A stretch of 64,000 nt of DNA from Microbacterium sp. 67-17 (lineage in GTDB: Bacteria > Actinomycetota > Actinomycetes > Actinomycetales > Microbacteriaceae): NCBI RefSeq assembly GCF_001898325.1, contig NZ_MKTR01000024.1, positions 306,587 through 370,586 of the forward strand, written 5' to 3'. The notes beneath the pieces are model-generated. The model was not told where the DNA came from and did not search any database. It saw only the letters and a program-made list of their open reading frames with translations. The position numbers were made by a program, and so were the translations under genes. Shown one piece after another: positions 55,916-64,000 of this stretch (the first letter of the stretch is position 1; the number at the start of each line of letters is the position of its first letter).

Positions 55916-57223
55916 TCAGGGGACGGGGTTGTCGGCGTCGTACGCGCGGAACCCGGGACTCACGCGCACGAGGGTGGTCACGATCGCCAGAATCAGCAGT
56001 CCGCCGAGGAGCGGTGGGAACCAGAGAGTCGTGAACGTCGCAAGGGTTCCGGCGTAGAGCGCGCCCACTCGGGGCCCCCCGGCGACGACGACGATGAAGA
56101 TGCCTTGGAGGCGCCCGCGGATAGCGTCGGGTACGGCCGACTGCATCATGGTCGACCGATAGATCGCGCTGACATTGTCTGCCCCGCCTGCGACGGCCAG
56201 AACCAGCACTGCCAGGGCGATGAGGAGCACATTCGGAGAGGTCTCGTCCACACCGTTCGGGGCCCCGATCCCGAAAGCGCCTGCCAGCAGTACGCCGCCG
56301 AAGAGCACAATGGCAGCGCCGTAGACGAGGATCGCGCGTTCGATCCCGAGGCCGTGTGCCCGGTAGCGCCCGATCCGGCCCGAGAAGAGGCTGGAGAGGA
56401 AAGCGCCGGCCGCGAAAGCCGCGGTGAGAGCGCCGGTGGTGATTGCGCCGCCGCCGAGCAGCACCGCGCCGATGGCGGGGAACAGGGCGAGGGGTTGGCC
56501 GAAAGTCATCGCTGTGATGTCGAGGATGTACTGCAAACGGATGTTCGCGGCGCGTCGCAGGAATGCGATTCCATCACGCAGCGAGTCGAGGCCGGGCTTG
56601 ACGATCTCGCCTTCCGGGACGATGCGGGGCAGAGTCCACAGTCCGAGGAAGAGGGATGTCATCAGAACCACGTCGGCCGAGTACGTCCACGCGTACCCGA
56701 CCGTCGCGACCAGCACGCCGGCAAGAGCCGGTCCAGCCATGACCATGATCCCGACGGTGATGCCCTGCAGTGCGGCAGCGGCGGGCAGAAGCTGACGCGG
56801 CAGGAGTCGGGGAACGATCGCAGAACGGGTCGCGAGCACCACCGAGTTCGCGGCGGAGTTGATGATGCTGAGCGCGTAGAGCGACCACACCGACTCGAGC
56901 TGGGTCCACGCGAGGATCGCGAGCACAGCGGTAGAGGCGAAGGTGATGGATGCCGCCACCAGCGCGACCAGGCGCCGGTCGAAGGCGTCGGCGAGCATTC
57001 CGCCGTAGAGTCCTGCCGCGACCATCGGGACGAGCCCGACGACGGCGATCATGGAGACGGCGAAGGTGCTCTGCGTGAGGTCGTAGACGTGGAGCATGAC
57101 CGCGACGATCGTGAGCTGCCCGCCAAGGCCCGCCAGGGTCGAGCCGATCCACAGCCGCGCGAAGGCGGGGCTGGCGCGGAAGGGACGCAGATCAAGGAAC
57201 TGGTCGCGCGAGAGCCGCGCCAT
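55916..57223 (-). CDS. MFS transporter (enterobactin exporter-like group)
   Basis: A 435-residue major facilitator with twelve predicted helices and a basic N-terminus MARLSRDQFLDLRPFRASPAFARLW. GMLADAFDRRLV is the loop 2-3 motif A variant, and the overall pattern fits the MFS_3/EntS-like group that exports siderophores or drugs. Substrate unknown. Its ATG overlaps the stop of the small DUF167 gene by one base (TGATG), so they are coupled. The long upstream frame to 57742 is spurious. Confidence 0.87.
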   Translation of the reverse strand: MARLSRDQFLDLRPFRASPAFARLWIGSTLAGLGGQLTIVAVMLHVYDLTQSTFAVSMIAVVGLVPMVAAGLYGGMLADAFDRRLVALVAASITFASTAVLAILAWTQLESVWSLYALSIINSAANSVVLATRSAIVPRLLPRQLLPAAAALQGITVGIMVMAGPALAGVLVATVGYAWTYSADVVLMTSLFLGLWTLPRIVPEGEIVKPGLDSLRDGIAFLRRAANIRLQYILDITAMTFGQPLALFPAIGAVLLGGGAITTGALTAAFAAGAFLSSLFSGRIGRYRAHGLGIERAILVYGAAIVLFGGVLLAGAFGIGAPNGVDETSPNVLLIALAVLVLAVAGGADNVSAIYRSTMMQSAVPDAIRGRLQGIFIVVVAGGPRVGALYAGTLATFTTLWFPPLLGGLLILAIVTTLVRVSPGFRAYDADNPVP

Positions 57224-57444
57224 CACAGGTCGACCTCGACCTGTTTGACGCGCGCCGAATGTCCCCGAACGATCGAGACCCGGCTCGGCGAGGTGCCGAA
57301 GTGTTCTGCCAGCACCCGGGGGAGAGCGGCGTTGGCCTCGCCCTCGCGTGCCGGTTCCCGCAGATACACGACGAGATCGGATCCCACCGTCTCGACCAGG
57401 GGACCGCGCCGGCTCCCGGGCTTTGTTCGGACGGTGATGCGCAC
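57223..57444 (-). CDS. DUF167 / YggU-family protein
   Basis: A 73-residue basic protein of the YggU (DUF167) family, found in all domains of life and without clear function. VRTKPGSRRGPLV, REPAREGEANAALPRVLAEHFG and VRGHSARVKQVEV are family segments. The GTG start lies six bases after TAGCCT (57451-57456). The following MFS gene is coupled through a one-base overlap. Confidence 0.85.
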   Translation of the reverse strand: MRITVRTKPGSRRGPLVETVGSDLVVYLREPAREGEANAALPRVLAEHFGTSPSRVSIVRGHSARVKQVEVDL

Positions 57445-57589
57445 CCGACGAGGCTACTCTGCGCTCGCGCTCGCGGGCTCTGCCTCGGGCTGGTAGAGTT
57501 GTTCGGTTGCCGTTAGATCGGCCGCGGAGAAAGAGAGCTCGCACAGCAGGTGACGGGCACCGCGCAACGAAGAGAGAGGGGATCGTTCT

Positions 57590-57859
57590 ATGGCACTGGA
57601 AGCAGAGACCAAGAAGGCGATCATCGAAGAGTACGCAACGCACCCCGGTGACACCGGATCCCCCGAGGTGCAGGTCGCGCTCATGACGCAGCGCATCAAG
57701 GACCTCACCGAGCACCTCAAGGAGCACAAGCACGACCACCACTCGCGTCGTGGCCTGTTCCTGCTCGTGGGCCAGCGCCGTCGTCTGCTCGGCTACCTCC
57801 AGGACATCGACATCGAGCGTTACCGCAAGCTGATCGAGCGTCTCGGGCTTCGCCGCTAA
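57590..57859 (+). CDS. rpsO: 30S ribosomal protein S15
   Basis: Primary 16S rRNA-binding protein of the small subunit platform. The 89-residue sequence holds the usual [34 protein letters not shown] and RRRLLGYL blocks. GAGAGAGGGGA precedes the ATG. It is followed by a strong terminator, and the pnp gene that often lies next to it is absent here. It ends the translation-gene region of this window. Confidence 0.97.
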   Translation: MALEAETKKAIIEEYATHPGDTGSPEVQVALMTQRIKDLTEHLKEHKHDHHSRRGLFLLVGQRRRLLGYLQDIDIERYRKLIERLGLRR

Positions 57860-57885
57860 GCGCGAACCGCGTATATCGCTTTCTC

Positions 57886-57918
57886 GAAGGGTCGTCCCAC
57901 GGTGTGGGGCGGCCCTTC
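57886..57918 (+). terminator. Terminator after rpsO
   Basis: A 15-bp stem including G-T pairs, GAAGGGTCGTCCCAC (57886-57900) and GTGGGGCGGCCCTTC (57904-57918), with a three-base loop and the tail GTCATTG. It isolates rpsO from the iron operon. Confidence 0.75.
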
Positions 57919-57980
57919 GTCATTGACGGTGCGCGCAGGAATTGCTCACCTGACGACGGGGGAGTAATCTCTCGGATGAC

Positions 57981-57999
57981 TTAGGTAAGCCTTACCGAG
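57981..57999 (+). promoter_or_regulatory. DtxR/IdeR-type iron box before efeU
   Basis: TTAGGTAAGCCTTACCGAG matches the palindromic iron box TTAGGTTAGGCTAACCTAA at most positions, with both half-sites TTAGGTAAG and CTTACC intact. It lies 28 bases before the efeU start codon, where an iron-loaded DtxR-family repressor would block transcription. The DtxR gene is not in the window. Confidence 0.78.
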
Positions 58000-58027
58000 G
58001 TCTACCCGTCACCGCTTGAGGTTCCGC

Positions 58028-59014
58028 GTGCTCGCTAGCTTTCTCATCGGCCTTCGCGAAGGGCTCGAAGCTGCCCTCGTCATCGGCATCCTTGTGGCCT
58101 ATCTCACGCAGCTGGAGCGTCGTGATGTGCTGCCGCGCCTCTGGACTGGTGTCGGGGGTGCGATCGCGCTGGCGCTTGCGATCGGAGCGTTCTTCACGTT
58201 CGGTGCCTATGCGCTGACGTTCGAAGCGCAAGAGATCATCGGCGGCTTGCTGTCGCTGCTCGCGGTCGCGATGGTCACCTGGATGATCTTCTGGATGCAG
58301 AACCATGCACGAACGCTCGCAAGCGGACTGCGCAGCGGCGTAGACCGGGCGATCGCGACGGGAGGACTGTGGGGCATCGTCGTGTTGGGGTTCGTCTCCG
58401 TCGCCCGGGAGGGCGTGGAGACGACGCTTCTGCTCTGGTCCATGGTGCAGTCGCTGGGTAATAGGCCAGAAGCCCTCGTCGGCGCCGTGCTCGGCATCCT
58501 GTGCGCAGCAGTTATCGGCTGGTTTGTTGCCCGCGGGATGCTGCGCCTGAACCTCAGGCTTTTCTTCACGTGGACCGGTGCATTCCTGATCGTGGTCGCG
58601 GCGGGTGTGCTGGCCTACGGGATCGGCGATCTGCAGGAGGCGGGCGTCCTCCCGGGTCCGAACACGGTTCTTGCGCCCCTCGAGGGTGGTGCCGTCGCGG
58701 TCGGCTGGTCCGGATTCCCGTTCGGCTGGGCGTTCGACCTGACCAGCGCGGTCGATCCGACGAGCCCGATTGCCGCGCTTCTGCAGGCCACCGTCGGCTT
58801 CACCGCCCGCATGAGCTGGTTGCAGGTCATTGCCTGGGTGCTCTATGTCACGGCCGTCGGCACCCTCTTTCTCGCTCGGGCGCTCACGGCATCGCCGCGG
58901 GCGGCGTCCGTGCACACTGATGCCGAGTCCACGGCGGTCGAATCCGCCCACGGCGAAGCGTCGTCCGGCCCCAGTTCCCACAGCAAGGAGACCCATGAAC
59001 GTCCTCTCTCGTAG
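58028..59014 (+). CDS. efeU: Iron permease EfeU (FTR1 family)
   Basis: High-affinity iron permease. Seven or so membrane helices; the two REGxE iron-binding motifs are FLIGLREGLEAALVIG in helix 1 and SVAREGVETTLLLW in helix 4. Length is about 328 with a soluble tail rich in Ser/His/Glu. GTG 58028 has GAGG six bases upstream; a TTG at 58016 is the alternative. First gene of efeU-efeO-efeB, under an iron box. Confidence 0.93.
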   Translation: MLASFLIGLREGLEAALVIGILVAYLTQLERRDVLPRLWTGVGGAIALALAIGAFFTFGAYALTFEAQEIIGGLLSLLAVAMVTWMIFWMQNHARTLASGLRSGVDRAIATGGLWGIVVLGFVSVAREGVETTLLLWSMVQSLGNRPEALVGAVLGILCAAVIGWFVARGMLRLNLRLFFTWTGAFLIVVAAGVLAYGIGDLQEAGVLPGPNTVLAPLEGGAVAVGWSGFPFGWAFDLTSAVDPTSPIAALLQATVGFTARMSWLQVIAWVLYVTAVGTLFLARALTASPRAASVHTDAESTAVESAHGEASSGPSSHSKETHERPLS

Positions 59015-60227
59015 CCTGGCCCTGGTCGCCGTGACCGCAGCCGGTTCGCTCGTGCTCGCCGGGTGCGTAGCTCGTGCCGAGCAGGAAGGCGGTGACGCGC
59101 TCACCGTGACCTCCACGAATGACTCCTGCGAGATCTCCTCGGCCAGTGCGGCCAGCGGCACGCTGAACTTCGCGGTGACGAACGCGGGTTCGGATACCAC
59201 CGAGTTCTACCTGCTCGCCAGCGACGGGCTGCGGATCGTCGGGGAGGTCGAGAACATCGCCCCCGGTGCGTCCCGGACACTCACCGTGCTCGCCCAGCCC
59301 GGCGACTACTACACGCTGTGCAAGCCCGGGATGCTCGGCGACGGCGTGGGTCGAGCAGCATTCACGGTGACCGGAGAGTCCGTCGCGGTGGACGGCGAGG
59401 ATGCTGAGCTCAAGCAGCAGGCGGTCGATCTCTATGCCGCATTCGTGAAGGACCAGGTCGGTCAGCTCGTCCCAGCCGTCGACGAATTCGTCACGGCTTA
59501 TGTGGCAGGTGACGACGAGACCGCGAAGCAGATGTTCCCGCAGGTGCGCGCCTACTACGAGCGCATCGAGCCGGTTGCCGAGGCCCTCGGCGACCTGGAT
59601 CCGCGCATCGACTTCCGTGAGGTCGACGCCGTTGCCGACGGCATCGACTGGACCGGGTTCCACCGCATCGAAAAGGATCTGTGGGTCCCCGCATCCGACG
59701 CCCTCAACTCCGACGGTGTGACCCCGGCGTGGCAGGGCTGGGAACCGTCCACTCCCGGGCAGCGGGCCGACGTCGGCGACCTGCTCGTCGCCGACGTGCA
59801 GGAACTGTACGACTACGTGCACGGCCAGGAGTTCGTCGACACGCTCGAGTCGCAAGGCATCGCGGGCATTTCCAACGGCGCCATTGCGCTGCTTGATGAG
59901 GTAGCGACCGGCAAGATCAGCGGCGAGGAGGACTGGTGGTCGGGAACCGACCTGTACGACTTCGCCGCCAACGTCGAGGGCTCGAAGATGGCCTTCTCGC
60001 TCGTGCGCGACTTTGCCGTCGCGAGCGGCCCCGAGGGCGAGGAGCACGTCGCGCAGATCGATGACGGCTACGCTCAGCTGGAAGCGGAACTGGCGGCTTT
60101 CGGCTCGCTCAGCGACGGATTCGTCGCCTACGGTGCGCTGACCGAGGCTGACAAGCGTGCGCTGTCGGATCAGATCAACGCCCTCGCCGAACCGCTGTCC
60201 CAGCTGACGGTGACAGTGCTGGAGTGA
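58995..60227 (+). CDS. efeO: Iron uptake lipoprotein EfeO
   Basis: Periplasmic-side (outer face) component of the EfeUOB system. Lipobox LVLAGC with Cys24; an N-terminal cupredoxin-like domain (about 35-125) and a C-terminal M75 (imelysin-like) domain with the metal motif HRIE in WTGFHRIEKDLW. It is thought to bind and pass iron to EfeU. The ATG overlaps the end of efeU by 20 bases, with AAGGAG inside efeU. Confidence 0.93.
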   Translation: MNVLSRSLALVAVTAAGSLVLAGCVARAEQEGGDALTVTSTNDSCEISSASAASGTLNFAVTNAGSDTTEFYLLASDGLRIVGEVENIAPGASRTLTVLAQPGDYYTLCKPGMLGDGVGRAAFTVTGESVAVDGEDAELKQQAVDLYAAFVKDQVGQLVPAVDEFVTAYVAGDDETAKQMFPQVRAYYERIEPVAEALGDLDPRIDFREVDAVADGIDWTGFHRIEKDLWVPASDALNSDGVTPAWQGWEPSTPGQRADVGDLLVADVQELYDYVHGQEFVDTLESQGIAGISNGAIALLDEVATGKISGEEDWWSGTDLYDFAANVEGSKMAFSLVRDFAVASGPEGEEHVAQIDDGYAQLEAELAAFGSLSDGFVAYGALTEADKRALSDQINALAEPLSQLTVTVLE

Positions 60228-60229
60228 GC

Positions 60230-61519
60230 ATGACCGATCCTGCATCGCCGGAGCGCCCCGCAGCCGGGCTGAGCAGGCGCGGTCTGCTCGGCCTGGCGCT
60301 GGGCGCCGGCGCCGCCGGGGTGGCCGTCGGCGTCGGTGCCACTGCCGCGGTGGCGCGCGTCTCGGACGCGCAGGCCGCGCCGCGCGCCGACACGCAACCC
60401 TTCTTCGGGGAGCACCAGTCCGGGATCACGACCGAGGTGCAAGATCATCTCCACTTCGCGGCGTTCGACGTCTCGGATACGACAACCCGCGAAGAACTGG
60501 TCGAACTGCTCCAGGACTGGAGCTATGCAGCCTCGAGGATGATGCTCGGACTCGAGGTGAGCGCCTCCGGAGCCGTGGGCGGATCGCCCGAGGCGCCGCC
60601 TGATGACACCGGCGAGGCGCTCGGGCTGCCGGCGAGCAACCTCACCATCACCTTCGGGTTCGGGCCTACTCTGTTCCGCTCTGCAGATGGCGTGGACCGC
60701 TTCGGCATCGCGGCCGGGGCTCCTGAGGTGCTCGCGCCGCTGCCCCCGTTCCTCGGCGATGACCTCGACCCTGATCACACGGGGGGTGACCTCTGCGTTC
60801 AGGCCTGCGCCGATGATCCGCAGGTCGCGGTTCACGCCGTCCGCAACCTCAGTCGCATCGCGTTCGGGCGCGCGCGGCTGCGGTGGTCTCAGCTCGGTTT
60901 CGGTCGAACGTCTCGCACGTCCGCGCAGCAGCAGACCCCGCGGAATCTGTTCGGGTTCAAAGATGGGACAGCGAACCTCCTGGCCACCGACGAGGAAGCT
61001 CTTGCCGAGCACGTGTGGGTCTCAGCCGAGGATGGCCCCGCGTGGCTGGCCGGTGGCTCGTACCTCGTGGCCCGCAAGATCGCGATGAAGATCGAAACGT
61101 GGGACCGGGTGCGTCTCTCCGAGCAGGAGACCATCACCGGCCGGGCCAAGGGCAGCGGTGCCCCCCTGAGCGGAGGTGACGAGTTCACCGCCCCTGACTT
61201 CGCGGCGCTCTCGGCATCCGGTGGAACCGCGATCGACCCGGCATCCCACGTCGCCCGCGCGCACCCCGACCACAACGGCGGCATTCGGATGCTGCGCCGA
61301 GGCTACAACTACGTCGACGGAAACACCGCGCTGGGACGCCTCGATGCTGGCCTTTTCTTCCTCGGCTACGTGCGCTCGCCGGAGCGGTTCATCACGGTTC
61401 AGAAGTCGGTCGCAACCGACCTCATGATGGAGTATCTCCTCACAATCGGATCCGGGATCTGGGCCATCCCGCCGGCACCGTCCGACGGGTCGTTCGTGGG
61501 CGCGGGGCTGTTCTCCTAG
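60230..61519 (+). CDS. efeB: Deferrochelatase/peroxidase EfeB (DyP type)
   Basis: A haem peroxidase exported by the Tat pathway: LSRRGLLGLALGAGAAG carries the twin Arg. The DyP motif GFKDGT and the proximal haem His (HVARAHPDH) are present. It may oxidise ferrous iron for EfeU or take iron from haem. ATG 60230 has GGAG six bases upstream; a GTG at 60224 overlaps the efeO stop and is less likely. Length is 429. Confidence 0.94.
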   Translation: MTDPASPERPAAGLSRRGLLGLALGAGAAGVAVGVGATAAVARVSDAQAAPRADTQPFFGEHQSGITTEVQDHLHFAAFDVSDTTTREELVELLQDWSYAASRMMLGLEVSASGAVGGSPEAPPDDTGEALGLPASNLTITFGFGPTLFRSADGVDRFGIAAGAPEVLAPLPPFLGDDLDPDHTGGDLCVQACADDPQVAVHAVRNLSRIAFGRARLRWSQLGFGRTSRTSAQQQTPRNLFGFKDGTANLLATDEEALAEHVWVSAEDGPAWLAGGSYLVARKIAMKIETWDRVRLSEQETITGRAKGSGAPLSGGDEFTAPDFAALSASGGTAIDPASHVARAHPDHNGGIRMLRRGYNYVDGNTALGRLDAGLFFLGYVRSPERFITVQKSVATDLMMEYLLTIGSGIWAIPPAPSDGSFVGAGLFS

Positions 61520-61567
61520 CGGCGAATGCTGCCCGCGTGCGGAGGGCTGGGGTAGTCTCGGGCGTCG

Positions 61568-62467
61568 ATGACGCTTACCGACGACGCCCGCGAACGGGAC
61601 GCGGCGATTCCCGACCTCGACTGGCGGGTGTTTCCGGTCGGCACCGTGCGCGACCAGTTCGATGCCCCGAGCGGACCCCTGGCGCGGGTCGTTCTCGGCA
61701 GCGGAGCCCGCGGGCGGGTCGTGCTCTTTCCGGGTGTGACGGGGTCCAAAGAGGACTTCACTCTCATGCTGCCCCTGCTCGCTGAGGCCGGCTACCGCGT
61801 GGAGGCGTACGACCTGGCCGGGCAATATGAGTCGCGGGATGCCGGTCCCGAGAACCTGGATCCACCCCGGGCCCGCTACGACTATCCGCTGTTCATCGAC
61901 GACCTGACCGCCGTCCTCGAGAGCGGGCCACGCTCTCACGTCCTCGGGTACTCCTTCGCGGGACTCGTATCGCAGTTGATCGTTGCTGAGCGGCCGGAGT
62001 TGTTTTCCTCGCTCACGCTGTTGTCGACGCCGCCGGCGACCGGACAAGTGTTTCGGGGGGTGAAGCGGATCGGCCGCTTCAGCAATCTCGCGGGGCCGCG
62101 AAGCGGTGCATCCCTCATGCTGTGGGGCATCCGCAACAACTTGAACCGGGTGCCCCCGCAACGCATCGCGTTCGTTCGTGAGCGGTTCGCTCTCACCCGA
62201 CGAGAAAGTGTCGATCACATCGTCGGGCTCATGATGCGGATGCCGGATGTCGCCGATGCGGTGCGCGCAGCATCCGTGCCCACGCTCGTCGCGACGGGCG
62301 CCCACGACCTGTGGCCGACCGAGCAGTATCTGTCGTACGCGCAGAGCATCGGTGCGCAGGTGGCGGTCTACGAGACGGGACACAGTCCCTGTGAAACAGC
62401 ACCGCACCAACTGGTTCGGGACATGCTCGCGATGTTCGCCGAGATCGACGGCCGTAGGGGCCGGTGA
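61568..62467 (+). CDS. Alpha/beta-hydrolase
   Basis: A 299-residue alpha/beta-fold hydrolase with the oxyanion region VVLFPGVTGSKEDF, nucleophile elbow LGYSFAG, acid Asp in ATGAHDLWP and His in YETGHSPCETAP. The substrate is unknown; an ester, amide or lactone is possible. TAGTCT lies nine bases before the ATG, so the leader is very short or absent. It is separated from efeB by 48 bases and has no iron-related feature. Confidence 0.85.
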   Translation: MTLTDDARERDAAIPDLDWRVFPVGTVRDQFDAPSGPLARVVLGSGARGRVVLFPGVTGSKEDFTLMLPLLAEAGYRVEAYDLAGQYESRDAGPENLDPPRARYDYPLFIDDLTAVLESGPRSHVLGYSFAGLVSQLIVAERPELFSSLTLLSTPPATGQVFRGVKRIGRFSNLAGPRSGASLMLWGIRNNLNRVPPQRIAFVRERFALTRRESVDHIVGLMMRMPDVADAVRAASVPTLVATGAHDLWPTEQYLSYAQSIGAQVAVYETGHSPCETAPHQLVRDMLAMFAEIDGRRGR

Positions 62468-62514
62468 GGTCTCGAGCGCGACGGGAATAGATTCGACGAG
62501 GTGGCGTTGCACAA

Positions 62515-62536
62515 GATACATTCACTTGAATAGATC
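62515..62536 (+). promoter_or_regulatory. Imperfect palindrome before the luciferase-like gene
   Basis: A 22-base element, GATACATTCA-CT-TGAATAGATC, with 8 of 11 base positions symmetric and a core ATTCA-CT-TGAAT (62520-62531). It lies 36 bases before the start codon. MarR-type regulators bind sites of this form, but no regulator gene is in view. Confidence 0.45.
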
Positions 62537-62571
62537 GGCCGCGCACCCCGCGACCGGAAGCGGAGAGCACG

Positions 62572-63777
62572 ATGAGCCAGATGCAGTTCGGGATCTTCAC
62601 CGTCAGCGACATCACGGAAGACCCCACGACAGGTCACACCCCCAGCGAGGCTGAGCGGATCCGCGCGACGTTGCAGATCGCCAAGCACGCCGAGGAGGTG
62701 GGACTTGATGTCTTCGCCCTGGGCGAGCACCACAACCCGCCGTTCTGGTCGTCCTCGCCGACCACGACGCTCGCCTACATCGCCGGCCAAACCGAGCGCA
62801 TTCTGCTCTCGACCGCGACGACCCTCATCACGACCAACGACCCCGTGAAGATCGCCGAAGACTACGCGATGCTTCAGCACGTTTCGGGCGGCCGGGCGGA
62901 CCTCATCCTCGGACGCGGTAACACCGGCCCCGTCTACCCCTGGTTCGGTAAGGACATCCGTCAGGGTCTGAACCTCGCGGTCGAGAACTATGCCCTGCTC
63001 CACCGGCTGTGGCGTGAGGATGTCGTCGACTGGCAGGGCCAGTTCCGCACGCCGCTACAGGGGTTCACCTCGACGCCGCGCCCGCTCGATGGCGTACCGC
63101 CCTTCGTCTGGCACGGCTCGATCCGCACTCCCGAGATCGCCGAGCAGGCCGCCTACTACGGCGACGGGTTCTTCGCGAACAACATCTTCTGGCCCAAGGA
63201 GCACTTCCAGCGGCTGGTCACGCTCTACCGTGAGCGGTTCGAACACTACGGACACGGCACCCAGGAGCAGGCGATCGTCGGGCTCGGTGGGCAGGTGTAC
63301 ATGCACCGCAACTCTCAGGAGGCGGTCCGCGAGTTCCGCCCGTACTTCGACAACGCGCCGGTCTACGGCAATGGACCGAGCCTGGAGGACTTCACCGAGA
63401 TGACGCCGCTGACGGTGGGTTCGCCGCAGCAGGTCATCGATCGGTACGCGCAGATGCGGGAGCACTTCGGTGACTACCAGCGCCAGATGTTCCTGATCGA
63501 CCACGCGGGTCTGCCCCTCAAGTCAGTCCTCGAGCAACTCGACATCCTCGGCGGCGAGGTCGTACCGGTGCTCCGCAAGGAGCTCGCAAAGCATCGCCCG
63601 GAAGGCGTCGCCGACGCTCCGACCCACGAGCGTCTTGTGGCAGCTGCGGGCGGACCGCGGGAAGCTCGGCCCCGACCCAACCGCGGCGACAACGTTACCG
63701 GCGGTTCCCCGTACCGTGACAGCGCGCCGCTGGCAGGTGCCGCGTTCGGTGCCGCAGCGACACGTCAGGGGGTGTGA
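62572..63777 (+). CDS. LLM-class flavin-dependent oxidoreductase (luciferase-like monooxygenase)
   Basis: A 401-residue TIM-barrel flavoenzyme using reduced FMN. MQFGIFTVSDITEDPTTG, FALGEHHNPPFWSSSP, LISTATTLITTNDPVKIAEDYAMLQHVSGGRADLILGRG and WHGSIRTPEIAEQAAYYGDGFFANNIFWP are typical of the actinobacterial group next to an FMN reductase. GCGGAGAGC precedes the ATG. The FMN reductase starts one base after its stop, forming a two-component system. The C-terminal 45 residues are Pro/Arg-rich. Substrate unknown. Confidence 0.9.
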   Translation: MSQMQFGIFTVSDITEDPTTGHTPSEAERIRATLQIAKHAEEVGLDVFALGEHHNPPFWSSSPTTTLAYIAGQTERILLSTATTLITTNDPVKIAEDYAMLQHVSGGRADLILGRGNTGPVYPWFGKDIRQGLNLAVENYALLHRLWREDVVDWQGQFRTPLQGFTSTPRPLDGVPPFVWHGSIRTPEIAEQAAYYGDGFFANNIFWPKEHFQRLVTLYRERFEHYGHGTQEQAIVGLGGQVYMHRNSQEAVREFRPYFDNAPVYGNGPSLEDFTEMTPLTVGSPQQVIDRYAQMREHFGDYQRQMFLIDHAGLPLKSVLEQLDILGGEVVPVLRKELAKHRPEGVADAPTHERLVAAAGGPREARPRPNRGDNVTGGSPYRDSAPLAGAAFGAAATRQGV

Positions 63778-63778
63778 G

Positions 63779-64000
63779 ATGACCACGCGCCGCATCGCCG
63801 TCGTCACCGCAGGGCTCTCGAACCCGTCATCCACGAGGCTGCTTGCCGACAGACTGGCGGAGGCCGTTCGTGCACAGCTGGCCGAACGGGAGATCGAGGT
63901 CGGGGTGGATGTGATCGAGCTGCGTGAGCACGCTCATGCGATCACCGACAATCTCCTCACCGGGTTCGCGCGCCCCGAGCTCGCTGAGGCGATCGAGACC
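63779..64000 (+). CDS. NADPH-dependent FMN reductase (cut by window end)
   Basis: The first 74 residues of a flavodoxin-fold reductase: TRRIAVVTAGLSNPSSTRLLADRLAEAVRAQLAE shows the flavin-phosphate loop at NPSSTR. Two-component monooxygenases obtain reduced FMN from such a partner, and this gene begins one base after the luciferase-like gene. The rest lies outside the window. Confidence 0.85.
   Translation, partial: MTTRRIAVVTAGLSNPSSTRLLADRLAEAVRAQLAEREIEVGVDVIELREHAHAITDNLLTGFARPELAEAIET

Noticed and set aside
56105..57496. 463-residue open frame antisense to the MFS gene
   Set aside because: Same antisense artefact as for the symporter; no recognisable domain.
58884..60245. 453-residue open frame antisense to efeO
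   Set aside because: EfeO lipobox and HxxE motif on the other strand are convincing; this is a shadow.
61022..62521. 499-residue open frame antisense to efeB and the hydrolase
   Set aside because: Spans two real genes of opposite direction and has no motif.

Overview
The window reads as chromosome of a high-GC actinobacterium, most probably a Microbacteriaceae member close to Microbacterium. This is inferred from gene content and order (dxr, site-2 protease, ispG, proS, nusA, ylxR, infB, rbfA, truB, ribF, rpsO), from a DtxR/IdeR-type iron box, and from many genes whose -10-like hexamer sits exactly six bases before an ATG or GTG, which points to leaderless mRNAs. Coding density is high. I see no rRNA, tRNA, CRISPR array, prophage or transposase.

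Layout. 1-5.8 kb: the end of an ABC exporter, a PP2C phosphatase and an EccC/FtsK-like ATPase. 5.8-9.2 kb: asparaginase, OsmC protein, acyltransferase, FKBP lipoprotein. 9.2-20.3 kb: the conserved order dxr - site-2 protease - ispG, interrupted first by pflA-pflB plus a MurE-like ligase and then by a fused anthranilate synthase with its own Trp attenuator. 20.3-27.6 kb: carbon and nitrogen accessory functions (maltokinase and TreS, ACC deaminase with a GntR regulator, pyroglutamyl peptidase, sucrose phosphorylase). 27.7-42.3 kb: the translation cluster proS, nusA, ylxR, infB, rbfA, truB, ribF, broken up by an alanine/glycine symporter, a zincin-like lipoprotein, a flavodoxin, mutY, a nucleoside-kinase-like gene and small membrane proteins. 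rimP is absent from its usual place before nusA. 42.3-57.5 kb: metabolic and housekeeping genes (deoC, SNF2 helicase, pfkA, oligopeptidase, phosphodiesterase, aspA, FAH-family hydrolase, FKBP, YceI, MFS). 57.6-64 kb: rpsO, an iron-regulated efeUOB ferrous/haem iron operon, an alpha/beta hydrolase, and a luciferase-like monooxygenase followed by an FMN reductase cut by the window end.

The most unusual structures are non-coding. Four gapless 70-bp palindromic repeats lie two on each side of a DUF559 (Vsr-like nuclease fold) gene at 47.3-48.7 kb, and the third copy supplies the gene's stop codon. Two mutually exclusive perfect hairpins precede infB, and one of them masks its ribosome binding site. 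An 11-residue Trp leader peptide with adjacent Trp codons and a terminator lies before the fused anthranilate synthase. Twin palindromes of GntR type lie upstream of pflB. Candidate operators are also present at sucrose phosphorylase (LacI type), the GntR gene itself, efeU (DtxR type) and the luciferase-like gene.
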